The translations under genes were made by a program, and so were the position numbers. A stretch of 64,000 bases of DNA from Nitrospirota bacterium (lineage in GTDB: Bacteria > Nitrospirota > Thermodesulfovibrionia > Thermodesulfovibrionales > JdFR-88), in NCBI GenBank assembly GCA_021789215.1, contig JAJYJS010000001.1:185001-249000 (forward strand), given 5' to 3'. The notes beneath the pieces were generated by a model, which ran no database searches, had not been told where the DNA came from, and was given only the letters and a program-made list of their open reading frames with translations. Of this stretch, positions 51,556 through 59,827 are shown one piece after another. Position 1 is the first letter of the stretch. Each line of letters begins with the position of its first letter.

Positions 51556-51870
51556 CTAGCAGCCCGCGGGCTTCATGAAGTAGGTGGCAACGTTCCTGCC
51601 GCCCCGGGGCACATATTTCACCTTCACGTCGTCTCCGGGTTTTATGCGGCGGGACTTGAGCTTGTCCAGCGTTATCCTGTCCTCGACGCTTACCGCCACG
51701 TCCTGCCCCTCATACGTTGTAACGACCACGGTGCCAGTGTTCAGGTCGATGCTGGTGACCGTCCCAAGTATCTTGGTCTCCTCCTGCCCCCAGGCGGCGG
51801 GGGAAAGACAGACAGCGCAGAAAAACACGAGAAGAAAAAATATCGAAAATATTTTTGTTTTTCCCATCAT
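51556..51870 (-). CDS. Small exported beta-domain protein (DUF5666-like)
   Basis: A 104-residue protein with signal peptide (IFSIFFLLVFFCAVCLSPAAWG) and one beta-rich domain (ILGTVTSIDLNTGTVVVTTYEGQDVAVSVEDRITLDKLKSRRIKPGDDVKVKYVPRGG) ending in a single Cys. It resembles the protein at 12588-12893. It starts 28 bp after the stop of the multiheme cytochrome, in the same direction, so the two are probably co-transcribed and may act together. Confidence 0.75.
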   Translation of the reverse strand: MMGKTKIFSIFFLLVFFCAVCLSPAAWGQEETKILGTVTSIDLNTGTVVVTTYEGQDVAVSVEDRITLDKLKSRRIKPGDDVKVKYVPRGGRNVATYFMKPAGC

Positions 51871-51898
51871 GACACCTCTTCACCACGTCCCTCTCCTC

Positions 51899-53725
51899 TC
51901 AGTGCCGGAAGGCACCCTTTTCGTATTGCGCCTTCAGTTTCCCGTAAAGCCCTTTGTCCCTGACCGGAGGCAGCGAAAAATCCCCCCTGAGCCGCCACTT
52001 GTCCGCAAAGGGCAGAAGGCCCTTTGGGGCTGGGCCGCCCTTCGGCCCCCTGAAATCCGTTACCCGGAGCCCTTTTTTATCCGCGATTATCGTGTAGCTG
52101 CCGTCTTCCACGTCCTTGTAGGAGCCCCCCTGGAACTTTACCAGGACACGCTGTGCGGCTGAACGATGGCAGCTTTCGCAGGTCCTGGCCCTGCCAAGGG
52201 CATGGGCTATCCTGTCCACGTTCAGCCAGACCATCACGTCGCGGTCCCTTGCGTCAACATTCTTTGCAAGCCCGGTTACGGCATAGGAGTCCTCCGAGTA
52301 ATGGAGCCTGTCTATATCGGAATCCGGTTTGTCCCTGAACAGCAGGCGTGAAGAAATCCTCACCTCACCAGCCTTCACGTTGCCTGAGGTATGGGGCACG
52401 ACGTGGACGGGTATCCACCGGCCCTTTTCGTCTTTTATGATTATGGGGGGCCCTGCTCCGGTCTCATAGTCCTGCACCCTTGTAAGGGGGTTTTCCTTGC
52501 CTTTTGGCCCGCTCACAGTCCAGAAGTTGAAGGCGTAGCCGCCGATAAGCCTTGTGTGGCAGGAAGCACAGTCCACCTTCCTGTGCGGCCCCCTGGCGTG
52601 CTGGCGGACAACTGCCGCATGGCACTTCCCGCAGCTTTTTTTCGCGCCCCTGTCCAGGTCCGCATGAAAACCCGTCTTTTTGTCCTGCCCGTGGCAGCCC
52701 GCGCAGGAAACATCCTTTTTCATGTGGATGTCGATGTCGTCTTTCAGGATTTTCTTCCCTTCCTTTGAGGCCTGGGTGAACTCCGCGCGGAAGTAGCCGT
52801 CGCCCCGCCTCCTTTCCATCGGCCCTGCGTGGCAGGAGAAGGACTTCCCGCCGCCGTAGCAGGAGAGGTTTGCGGGGTTTTTCCTGAATGAATGGGGGCC
52901 TTTTGCGGGGTCTCGCGGGTCTTTCTTCACGGGGTCGTAGTGGCAGTCCAGACAGCCCACATGGCACTGGTTGCACCTGCGCTGCAAGTTGAAGGCGGCC
53001 TCGCCGGGGATGGGCATCGTGGAATGGCTGCCGTAGAATTTTATGTTTTCGTCCGTGAACTCATCCTGCGCGGGTTTTGAGAGCTTGCCCACCCAGAGGC
53101 CGCAGCTCTGCGGGGCAGGGGAGACCGTCCAGGCCTTGTACTGGCTTTGCGTATGGGCGAATCTGCCCCCGCCCATTGCGCTTTTCAGGTATCCCCTGAC
53201 GATGTCCTCATGGCACTTGCCACAGGTCCTCTCCGCAATAATGGGATTGAAGGCAAGCGTTTTCGGGTTCCTGTCGTGCCATATTATGAGTGCGTACGCG
53301 GGGTTGTTCACGAGACCGCCGTTGGCCTCAACCTTTGGCATGAGCTGCATGGCCCTGTTTCCGCCCCTGGGCTCAAGGCTCCCCCAGTGTCTGAGGTCGC
53401 CCGGGGCCATCCGCTCCCTCGTCTTTGCCGTCCAGTCTGTGCCTATCGCCATCACGGTCAAAAAGCCTTTATGGGCTTCTGCCGCGTCATCGGCCTGCGG
53501 GTCCCCCATGTGGCAGCCGGCGCAGGAGGCGTTCATCCCGGTCTGCGCCTCAAGCTCCTCCCTTGTAACGGTGAATTGCGGGTAGCCAAGCGCCTTCATC
53601 CTTGCGGCATCCCCGTGGCAGAGGGCGCAGCTGTTGTTTTCCTGCGCAGAGGCCGGAGACAAAAAAAGCAGGGGCATGAAAGCGGCCAGAAGAATTATCG
53701 CGGGAAAGGGCATTGTTTTTTTCAT
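51899..53725 (-). CDS. Periplasmic multiheme cytochrome c (nine CxxCH plus one CX8CH)
   Basis: A 608-residue exported protein. Canonical heme motifs are at residues 33, 68, 168, 251, 258, 341, 365, 386 and 516 (CALCH, CAGCH, CGKCH, CNQCH, CLDCH, CAGCH, CGKCH, CASCH, CESCH). A further C289-x8-C298-H299 (SCYGGGKSFSCH) may hold a tenth heme with wide spacing. Closely paired motifs at 251/258 suggest stacked hemes. It is probably a periplasmic or outer-membrane electron carrier or reductase; substrate unknown. Downstream lies a small DUF5666-like gene. Confidence 0.9.
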   Translation of the reverse strand: MKKTMPFPAIILLAAFMPLLFLSPASAQENNSCALCHGDAARMKALGYPQFTVTREELEAQTGMNASCAGCHMGDPQADDAAEAHKGFLTVMAIGTDWTAKTRERMAPGDLRHWGSLEPRGGNRAMQLMPKVEANGGLVNNPAYALIIWHDRNPKTLAFNPIIAERTCGKCHEDIVRGYLKSAMGGGRFAHTQSQYKAWTVSPAPQSCGLWVGKLSKPAQDEFTDENIKFYGSHSTMPIPGEAAFNLQRRCNQCHVGCLDCHYDPVKKDPRDPAKGPHSFRKNPANLSCYGGGKSFSCHAGPMERRRGDGYFRAEFTQASKEGKKILKDDIDIHMKKDVSCAGCHGQDKKTGFHADLDRGAKKSCGKCHAAVVRQHARGPHRKVDCASCHTRLIGGYAFNFWTVSGPKGKENPLTRVQDYETGAGPPIIIKDEKGRWIPVHVVPHTSGNVKAGEVRISSRLLFRDKPDSDIDRLHYSEDSYAVTGLAKNVDARDRDVMVWLNVDRIAHALGRARTCESCHRSAAQRVLVKFQGGSYKDVEDGSYTIIADKKGLRVTDFRGPKGGPAPKGLLPFADKWRLRGDFSLPPVRDKGLYGKLKAQYEKGAFRH

Positions 53726-53841
53726 GGCTGGTTCCCTTTTGGTTGAGCGGTTTCCTTTTTCAAATTATAGCGCCTGATAGAGGGCAGTGGAAGGTGTGCT
53801 AAAATCTACTCACCATAAGGCAAAAAAAGGAAATTCGCGCA

Positions 53842-54627
53842 ATGAACGAAAAGGACATTCAAGGGCTCAAAGACTGGTTCCGGGCATACTCGGCAAGGTT
53901 CCATATGGAAAACCCCGGCGAGCAGAAGAACATAGCCCTGAAGGTGGCGCACACCCTAAAGGTGGTGGAAGACGCCGCCCTTATCGCAAAGGGCGAGGGG
54001 ATTTTTGGAGAAGACCTTCTCATCGTGCAGGCGGCGGCGCTCCTGCACGACATCGGGCGCTTCAGCCAGTATGCGGAGTTCAGGACGTTCAGGGACAGCG
54101 TATCGGTGAACCACGGGGAGCTTGGGGCGGAAGTCCTCGAAAGGGAGGGCGTCCTCCGCGGGCTCCCGGACGGGCAGCGGAGGCTGATACTGACTGCCGT
54201 AAAATACCACAACGCGTACTCGATACCGCCGCATCTCGAAGATCGGGAGACTTTTTTTCTCAAGCTCCTGAGGGATGCGGACAAGCTCGACATCTGGCGG
54301 GTCTTCATGGAGTATTTCGAGGAAGACAGGGAGGAGCGAGCGGAGGCGGCGGGGCTCGGCCTGCCGGAGGAAGGCGGGATATCCCCTGAGATAATCGGCT
54401 CCGTGTTCAGAAACCAGGTAGTGCCCCTTTCCGAGGTGAGGACGCTGGATGAGTTCAAGATGCTCCAGCTCTCCTGGATTTTCGGTCTCAATTTTCTGAC
54501 CAGTTACAGGCTCTTTTCCGAAAGGGGCTTGCTGGAGAGGCTCGCCTCCAAACTGCCCCCGGCGGAAGATGTGCGGGAGGCGGTGGTGCATATAGGGAAC
54601 TTTCTGAAGGCGAAGTTGAGGGGCTAA
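53842..54627 (+). CDS. HD-domain phosphohydrolase
   Basis: A 261-residue protein with HD-superfamily metal ligands: His in KVAHTLKVVEDA, the HD doublet in LLHDIGRFSQYAEF and Asp in LRDADKLDIWRVF. Likely a nucleotide phosphohydrolase; substrate unknown. TAAAAT near 53798 may be its -10 box. It ends 6 bp before the convergent VOC gene. Confidence 0.88.
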   Translation: MNEKDIQGLKDWFRAYSARFHMENPGEQKNIALKVAHTLKVVEDAALIAKGEGIFGEDLLIVQAAALLHDIGRFSQYAEFRTFRDSVSVNHGELGAEVLEREGVLRGLPDGQRRLILTAVKYHNAYSIPPHLEDRETFFLKLLRDADKLDIWRVFMEYFEEDREERAEAAGLGLPEEGGISPEIIGSVFRNQVVPLSEVRTLDEFKMLQLSWIFGLNFLTSYRLFSERGLLERLASKLPPAEDVREAVVHIGNFLKAKLRG

Positions 54628-54633
54628 AAAAAC

Positions 54634-54993
54634 CTACTTTGCCTCCTTGTTGGCCTCCCAGAGGCCGAAGGCGTTGTTTTCCGTGTCCATGCACACGGCA
54701 AAATATCCCTCCCCCGGCACGGCCATTTTTGGGACGGCTATGGAGCCTCCCGCATCCTTTACCTTGGCGGAATACTCATCGACGGAAGCGACATCGAAGT
54801 AGACGGTGATGGTATGTTGAGGGTGCTGCCTCTTCATCATCCCGCCGCCGGCTGGCTTTTCCCCTCCGGGGGTGAACAGCCAATAGTCCATCCCGGGCAT
54901 TTGCTTGATCTCCCATCCGAAAAGCCCGGAATAAAACTTCCTTGCCCTTTCGACGTTATCGGCCGGTATCTCAAAATGCACGACTGACGGCAT
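54634..54993 (-). CDS. VOC (glyoxalase-like) family protein
   Basis: A 119-residue protein: MPSVVHFEIPADNVERARKFYSGLFGWEIKQMPGMDYWLFTPGG...VYFDVASVDEYSAKVKDAGGSIAVPKMAVPGEGYFAVCMDTENNAFGLWE, two beta-alpha-beta-beta-beta modules. The ATG at 54993 is 8 nt after GGAGG; the one at 54999 is too close to it and the longer frame lacks support. Reaction unknown. Confidence 0.88.
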   Translation of the reverse strand: MPSVVHFEIPADNVERARKFYSGLFGWEIKQMPGMDYWLFTPGGEKPAGGGMMKRQHPQHTITVYFDVASVDEYSAKVKDAGGSIAVPKMAVPGEGYFAVCMDTENNAFGLWEANKEAK

Positions 54994-55188
54994 GTCCATG
55001 CCCTCCTCTTTTTTTATTTTCAATCTTGAAAACGGCAGGGATTTATATCTCTTTATTATCAGAAAAAGTGCGGGTTGTAAACGGGAGGAGGGGTGGGGTG
55101 AGGAGACATCTTTCAATAATAAGAAAAGCCTTTCCCTGCTGATATAATCGTATTCAGAAGACCCAATCAAAAAACGGAAAGAGCGCCC

Positions 55189-55857
55189 ATGCGGTTTCAA
55201 AAACAAATGCTCGCCTTATTTGGGGAGAAACTCTTCCCGGTCCCCTCCACCCCGGTCCTTTTCAACCAGTACAAGGACATCGACCCCGGATTCGACCTTC
55301 CCAACGCCGCGCAGATAAGGCGGGAGAACCTGAGGGGTTACCTCTTAAGTTTCGGCAGCCGCCCCGAAATCCTGTTAGTGGGCGAAGCCGCTGGGCCGCG
55401 GGGCTGCCGTTTCTCAGGCATCCCCTTCACCAGCGAAAGACAGCTTGAGAGGGGCCTTCTGCCTTTCCCCGGCAGGCGCTCGAGCCTTGGCGAGACCGCC
55501 GCGTACTCCGAGGTCTCCGGCACGATAGTGTGGGGGGCGCTCCTGCCGTGGTTTCCGCGGTTTTTCCTCTGGAACGCCGTGCCCCTCCACCCTCACAGGG
55601 CCGGGGAAGGGAATTCCCTTTCCATAAGGACGCCCTCCAGGGTGGAAATCATGGAATTCTCCGGCATGCTCCGGGAGATATCGGCCATAATCAGGCCCTC
55701 GCTGACCGTGGCCGCCGGCAGGAAGGCCGAGCACGCACTGGGCCTTATAGGGGTGGAGTGCCGCTACGTGCGCCACCCGGCGCAATCCGGGGCGGAGGAG
55801 TTCAAGGCGGGGATAAAGGAGGCCCTGGGCGGGGTCCTTGCGCCCTCATCTCCTTGA
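55189..55857 (+). CDS. Uracil-DNA glycosylase superfamily protein
   Basis: A 222-residue protein with the UDG-like pattern: [22 protein letters not shown] in place of the GEAPG loop, [12 protein letters not shown] with the pocket Asn, and the second motif VRHPAQSG. No 4Fe-4S cysteine set is obvious, so it is not a typical family-4 enzyme. It may excise uracil or be a divergent member. TATAAT lies at 55143. tRNA-Leu follows. Confidence 0.78.
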   Translation: MRFQKQMLALFGEKLFPVPSTPVLFNQYKDIDPGFDLPNAAQIRRENLRGYLLSFGSRPEILLVGEAAGPRGCRFSGIPFTSERQLERGLLPFPGRRSSLGETAAYSEVSGTIVWGALLPWFPRFFLWNAVPLHPHRAGEGNSLSIRTPSRVEIMEFSGMLREISAIIRPSLTVAAGRKAEHALGLIGVECRYVRHPAQSGAEEFKAGIKEALGGVLAPSSP

Positions 55858-55891
55858 AAATATTACGGTATTTATAGTATCATCAAGATTA

Positions 55892-55977
55892 GCCGAAGTG
55901 GTGGAACCTGGTAGACACGCACGTTTGAGGGGCGTGTGGGGAAACCCGTGCGGGTTCAAATCCCGCCTTCGGCACCA
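55892..55977 (+). tRNA. tRNA-Leu (GAG), with encoded CCA
   Basis: Acceptor arms GCCGAAG and CTTCGGC plus A and CCA; D arm with GGTAGACACGC; anticodon stem CACGT/GCGTG with loop TTGAGGG giving GAG; a long variable arm (GGGGAAACCC) typical of class II; T arm GCGGG-TTCAAAT-CCCGC. Confidence 0.97.
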
Positions 55978-56043
55978 TAAATCCTGATCAAACCAGCATC
56001 CGCGCTTGGCCCCCCCTCGCATCTTCCGGATTAACGGCGCGTT

Positions 56044-56886
56044 TTATTGAAGCAGCAGGTAGTCCGCATCGTTGATGGTTATGTCCTGGGCCTGTTTGCC
56101 GTCGGGCAGTTGTGGGAGCACCACGGCGAAATGGTAGTCCGACCGCGCCTTTATCTGGTCCGGTATCCCCCGTTTCCATGCGTGCCCTATGCCCGTAAGG
56201 ACGACCATCCTGGTGCCCGGCCTGCTGTTCAGCCAGTTGATGACATGCCATGCCATTACCGAATCCCAGAGCATCTGCGCCTCGCAGAAGTTGGAAAAAC
56301 GCTCGTCATTCATCGAATCGTGGACCTGGTACATTTCCCTTATGAATTGCCTGTATTCCTTGTCCACGGTGCACTGTATCCCCGGGGGTATCTGCTTCAT
56401 TTCAGCGGGGGTCAGGGAGTCAAAACCGCTCCTGAAAACCTTATCGCTTATCTTCCGGGGCACATTGAGCCCGGCCATCGGTATGCGGTTGTCCCGCGCA
56501 TAGAGAAAAATGCCCCTGTAGAGCGGCCACGGGAGCGTCCAGTTTTCGTAATAGACCCGCAGGAAGCTCTTGCGCGGCGTGCTCCCCCCGACCCAGCGGT
56601 CCAGCTCCCCCTGGCTGTTCGCCTTGAACATCTCAAGCCCTATGGCTATCGGCACCTTCAGAGCGTGCAGCGCCTCTATAACGGCCAGCTGCGCCCTGTG
56701 GTCCGCCATGCTGTCGTGGCTTTCTCCAAGGAGGATGACATTGGTATTGCTGATTTCCCGCACCATCAGGGCGAAGGGTATGACCTGCCGGTCCCTTATC
56801 CGCAGCACCTTCCGGTCCTGCCCCGGAGAGGTGCAGCAGAGGAAAGACAGAAGAAGAATTGCCAGGAGGACGAAGCTCTTTTTCAT
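56044..56886 (-). CDS. ChaN-family lipoprotein (heme-binding type)
   Basis: A 280-residue lipoprotein (signal and lipobox FLCC). Family core: NVILLGESHDSMADHRAQLAVIEAL, IAIGLEMFKANSQGELDRWV, then DERFSNFCEAQMLWDSVMAWHVINWLNSRPGTRMVVLTGIGHAWKRGIP. The E-H...E...H residues match the ChaN/EreA-like fold; Campylobacter ChaN binds heme at the outer membrane. Given the many cytochromes here, heme handling is plausible but inferred. Confidence 0.86.
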   Translation of the reverse strand: MKKSFVLLAILLLSFLCCTSPGQDRKVLRIRDRQVIPFALMVREISNTNVILLGESHDSMADHRAQLAVIEALHALKVPIAIGLEMFKANSQGELDRWVGGSTPRKSFLRVYYENWTLPWPLYRGIFLYARDNRIPMAGLNVPRKISDKVFRSGFDSLTPAEMKQIPPGIQCTVDKEYRQFIREMYQVHDSMNDERFSNFCEAQMLWDSVMAWHVINWLNSRPGTRMVVLTGIGHAWKRGIPDQIKARSDYHFAVVLPQLPDGKQAQDITINDADYLLLQ

Positions 56887-56916
56887 GAAATGTCTCCTTG
56901 CAAAGAGGTGAAAAGG

Positions 56917-56950
56917 GAAAAAAGGGGCGGGTCTTTTACCCGCCCTTTTT
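56917..56950. terminator. Bidirectional terminator
   Basis: GGGCGGG-TCTTTTA-CCCGCCC with A and T tracts on both sides, between the 86-aa gene and chaN. Confidence 0.85.
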
Positions 56951-56974
56951 CAGCCGTTCGGGATGCCGGATTCC

Positions 56975-57235
56975 TTACCAGCTCTGGCCGACCCCCAGGT
57001 CGACGTTTTCCTTCATGGACTCCAGGATGCGGTCTTCGGCTTCCTTCAGGGCCTGTTCCCTGTTGTCGGGGATTTCAATAAGCCATGTCTCCTCATTGGC
57101 CCTGTTAAGCTCCGTCATTATGGCCTCGTGGAGCCCCTGGGAGCTGAACTGCGGGATGCTGCCCTTTTTTGCGGTTATCCGCTCTTCCACTTCCCTCAGG
57201 TAGTTCTGCCGGTAGTCGTTGACGTCGATCTTCAT
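56975..57235 (-). CDS. Small hypothetical protein (86 aa)
   Basis: Charged, helix-rich protein (MKIDVNDYRQNYLREVEERITAKKG...ALKEAEDRILESMKENVDL) without membrane segments. GGAGG precedes the ATG and a terminator follows. No family recognised. Confidence 0.65.
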   Translation of the reverse strand: MKIDVNDYRQNYLREVEERITAKKGSIPQFSSQGLHEAIMTELNRANEETWLIEIPDNREQALKEAEDRILESMKENVDLGVGQSW

Positions 57236-57497
57236 AGTCCCCCTCCTGTACCCGTTTTAGGTTGATACAACCCTCCCCCCCTTAAGATATCATATCAATA
57301 AATGAGGGGCCTAAAAAGGTGGTATTTTTTATGGTGCTTCAGGGTTGAATTCCCGCCCACCCGCCCTTTCGGAGGCATAGGGGCAAAGGGCAAAAAGGGA
57401 GAACTCTTTCAAGAGAAGATTACGTCCAGTACACCGAACGTAAGCTGCCGCTAACATTTAACATATGTTGCGCCCTGTACTCTGGCTATTAGGAGCG

Positions 57498-57926
57498 CTA
57501 TGAAATATGTTTATTTCCCGAAGAATGTGGCACTCTAAGTTTGCTGGCTTGATCGTGATAGCCGGTATGCTTATAAAATATAGCACGCTCGTTTTTGTTT
57601 GCCCGGCGGAACGAGATAATTCGCACCGTTTCATCGGGTCGCATCGTGCTCACCATCAAGACTACATGGCCGTCATCATCAATGCCCATGTGCATATGAC
57701 GTATTTCTCCGTTTTCTTCGAATGGGTCGCTTGAGATGAAAGGCGTGCAGTTAATCGGTAAAAGAAATTTTTCAAACAAATAAACAGCACTTTCGAGAGA
57801 GTAACCGTGCTTTCTTCGATTCTCATTCTCTTTATCAGGATCATACTCAATCCTAGTACGCCCAAAGACAAGTCTGAAATCATAAGGATGTATGCCAAGT
57901 CTGGCTATTATTTCTTCTTCATTCAT
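57498..57926 (-). CDS. BrnT-like toxin without BrnA
   Basis: A 142-residue protein whose middle matches BrnT ribonucleases: RIEYDPDKENENRRKHGYSLESAVYLFEK, NGEIRHMHMGIDDDGHVVLMVSTMRPDETVRIISFRRANKNERAIFY. BrnT is usually about 90 residues and followed by brnA; here there are extra N- and C-terminal residues and no antitoxin frame downstream. Base composition is lower in GC than flanking genes, suggesting transfer. Confidence 0.75.
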   Translation of the reverse strand: MNEEEIIARLGIHPYDFRLVFGRTRIEYDPDKENENRRKHGYSLESAVYLFEKFLLPINCTPFISSDPFEENGEIRHMHMGIDDDGHVVLMVSTMRPDETVRIISFRRANKNERAIFYKHTGYHDQASKLRVPHSSGNKHIS

Positions 57927-57953
57927 TGCTGCGAAATCTTGGCTCTGGGAAAA

Positions 57954-58607
57954 TTAATAGCTTGTGCAATTAGTCGAATTCCCAAATTGTGTGCAATTTG
58001 TAGTTACCGGCCGGTTCAAGCTATTTATTAACTGCTGATTTTGCTGCCATTGCATCCAGGCATTAAAAACCCGCTGGCGATTGGCTAACTCCGCTGCATT
58101 TTCTTCAGCCAAGCCTCTGTCTATTTCCTGCACTGCTGCCGTTACTTTCTCTGTGATCTCGGCTTTTAGAGCCTGACGCTGTTTATTGGCTTCGCCCCAC
58201 GTGATCTTGTGCTGTACTAAATCGGCTGTGATGAGATCGCTTTTTTCGTATTCATCAATAAGAATGGAAGCTATACTCGGAGCAATTCGCATATAATCTT
58301 TGACCAGTTGTTGCCTGCAGGGTTCAATCTCATCGTGCAATTTAATTAATTTCTTAGTGTCCTCATCATTGGGCACGCCGTTATCTATCAATTGCTCCAT
58401 CGTTGGAATGCCCTTTAAGTCCATTGGCATATGCGCCGCGAGACTTTGAAAACCTGGCTCATCCATAACGTTTTCCAGACATGATTTCGCCCGTACCATC
58501 GCTGCTTGTGCGTTTTGACGGATTGATGCCGCCCGCATTTGTGCCGCAGTCGCGCAAGAGGATAGCAGAAATAAGCCAAAAATTAAGAAAACCCTTTTCA
58601 CTTCCAT
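57954..58607 (-). CDS. Lipoprotein of unknown function
   Basis: A 217-residue lipoprotein (lipobox LLSSC) with a helical, Gln-rich mature part (ITEKVTAAVQEIDRGLAEENAAELANRQRVFNAWMQWQQNQQLINSL) and a Cys/Asn-rich end. Not recognised. AT-rich relative to the core genes, like the adjacent BrnT-like gene, so both may have arrived together. Confidence 0.65.
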   Translation of the reverse strand: MEVKRVFLIFGLFLLSSCATAAQMRAASIRQNAQAAMVRAKSCLENVMDEPGFQSLAAHMPMDLKGIPTMEQLIDNGVPNDEDTKKLIKLHDEIEPCRQQLVKDYMRIAPSIASILIDEYEKSDLITADLVQHKITWGEANKQRQALKAEITEKVTAAVQEIDRGLAEENAAELANRQRVFNAWMQWQQNQQLINSLNRPVTTNCTQFGNSTNCTSY

Positions 58608-58834
58608 CCTCCTCTGAATTTATATAATTTATTCCGCTCGAAATCTTCAAGATTATAACAGGTCGGAGAGATGTTTGTTTCAGGACATATCTTTGCATTT
58701 TCCGATATTCTTTAAAACCGTTTGTTTGAAGGGGTAATCAATGATTGTCTAAAACTGAAACATGCAGCTTTCAGGAAGCAGTTTTTTTCTTTCGCTTTTC
58801 AGGGGCATGGGGGCGGGGCCCCATACCTTAAAAC

Positions 58835-59827
58835 CTACACCGCCTTTGGTGCCACGAAGCCGCCCAGCTTCTTGAGCCTCCGGTATCTCTCCTCCACAAT
58901 CTTCCCGGCAGGCTTTGCGGAGAGTTCCTCCAGTGTCCTGGTGACGGCCTCCGCCAGGTTTTTCGCGGCCTGCTCCGGGTTCATGTTCGCCCCGCCGAGG
59001 GGCTCCGGTATTATCTCGTCGATGACCTTCGAGGCAAGCAGGTCCTGCGCCGTGAGCTTGAGCGCGCCGGCCGCCAGGGCGTATTCCTGCTGCCCTATCT
59101 CGTTGCCGTCCTTTTTCCAGAGGATGGCCGCGCACCCCTCTGGCGATATGACTGAATAGACCGAGTGCTCCATCATGAAGAGCCTGTCGCCCACGCCTAT
59201 GGCGAGCGCCCCGCCGCTGCCCCCCTCTCCGATGACGACGGAGATTACCGGCACCTTGAGCTGGGACATTTCCATCAGGTTGTTGGCGATGGCCTCGGCC
59301 TGTCCGCGTTCCTCGGCCCCGATGCCGGGGTATGCCCCCGGGGTGTCTATGAGCGTGATGACGGGCTTTTTGAACCGCTCGGCAAGCCTCATGAGGCGCA
59401 TGGCCTTGCGGTAGCCCTCCGGCTGGGGCTGGCCGAAGTTCCTGCTTATCCGCTCTTTCACGCCCCGGCCCTTCTGGTGGCCCAGTATGAGGACGGGGAA
59501 CTGCCCGACCCTTGCGAACCCGCCCACAAGCGCGGGGTCGTCGGAGAAACGCCTGTCCCCGCGCAGCTCCACAAAGTCCGCAGCCATCATGTTTATGTAG
59601 TCAAGGGTGTAGGGGCGCTCCGGGTGCCTGGCCACAAGCGTCTTCTGCCAGGGCGTAAGGTCCGCGAATGTCTGAGAGTGAAGCTCCCGCGCCTTCTTCT
59701 CAAGCTTCTTTATCTCCGCGCTGATCTTCAGGTCGCTGCCGTTTGAGAGCCTTTTAAGCTCCTCAATCTTCAGCTCAAGCTCCTGTACCGGCTTTTCAAA
59801 CTCAAGGTAATATCTCATGGGTGTCAA
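58835..59827 (-). CDS. accA: Acetyl-CoA carboxylase carboxyltransferase subunit alpha
   Basis: A 330-residue enzyme that transfers carboxyl from carboxybiotin to acetyl-CoA, giving malonyl-CoA. Conserved segments: [126 protein letters not shown]. It overlaps dnaE by 4 bp, forming one operon with it. Malonyl-CoA is also the extender unit of the type III PKS in this window. Confidence 0.97.
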   Translation of the reverse strand: MTPMRYYLEFEKPVQELELKIEELKRLSNGSDLKISAEIKKLEKKARELHSQTFADLTPWQKTLVARHPERPYTLDYINMMAADFVELRGDRRFSDDPALVGGFARVGQFPVLILGHQKGRGVKERISRNFGQPQPEGYRKAMRLMRLAERFKKPVITLIDTPGAYPGIGAEERGQAEAIANNLMEMSQLKVPVISVVIGEGGSGGALAIGVGDRLFMMEHSVYSVISPEGCAAILWKKDGNEIGQQEYALAAGALKLTAQDLLASKVIDEIIPEPLGGANMNPEQAAKNLAEAVTRTLEELSAKPAGKIVEERYRRLKKLGGFVAPKAV

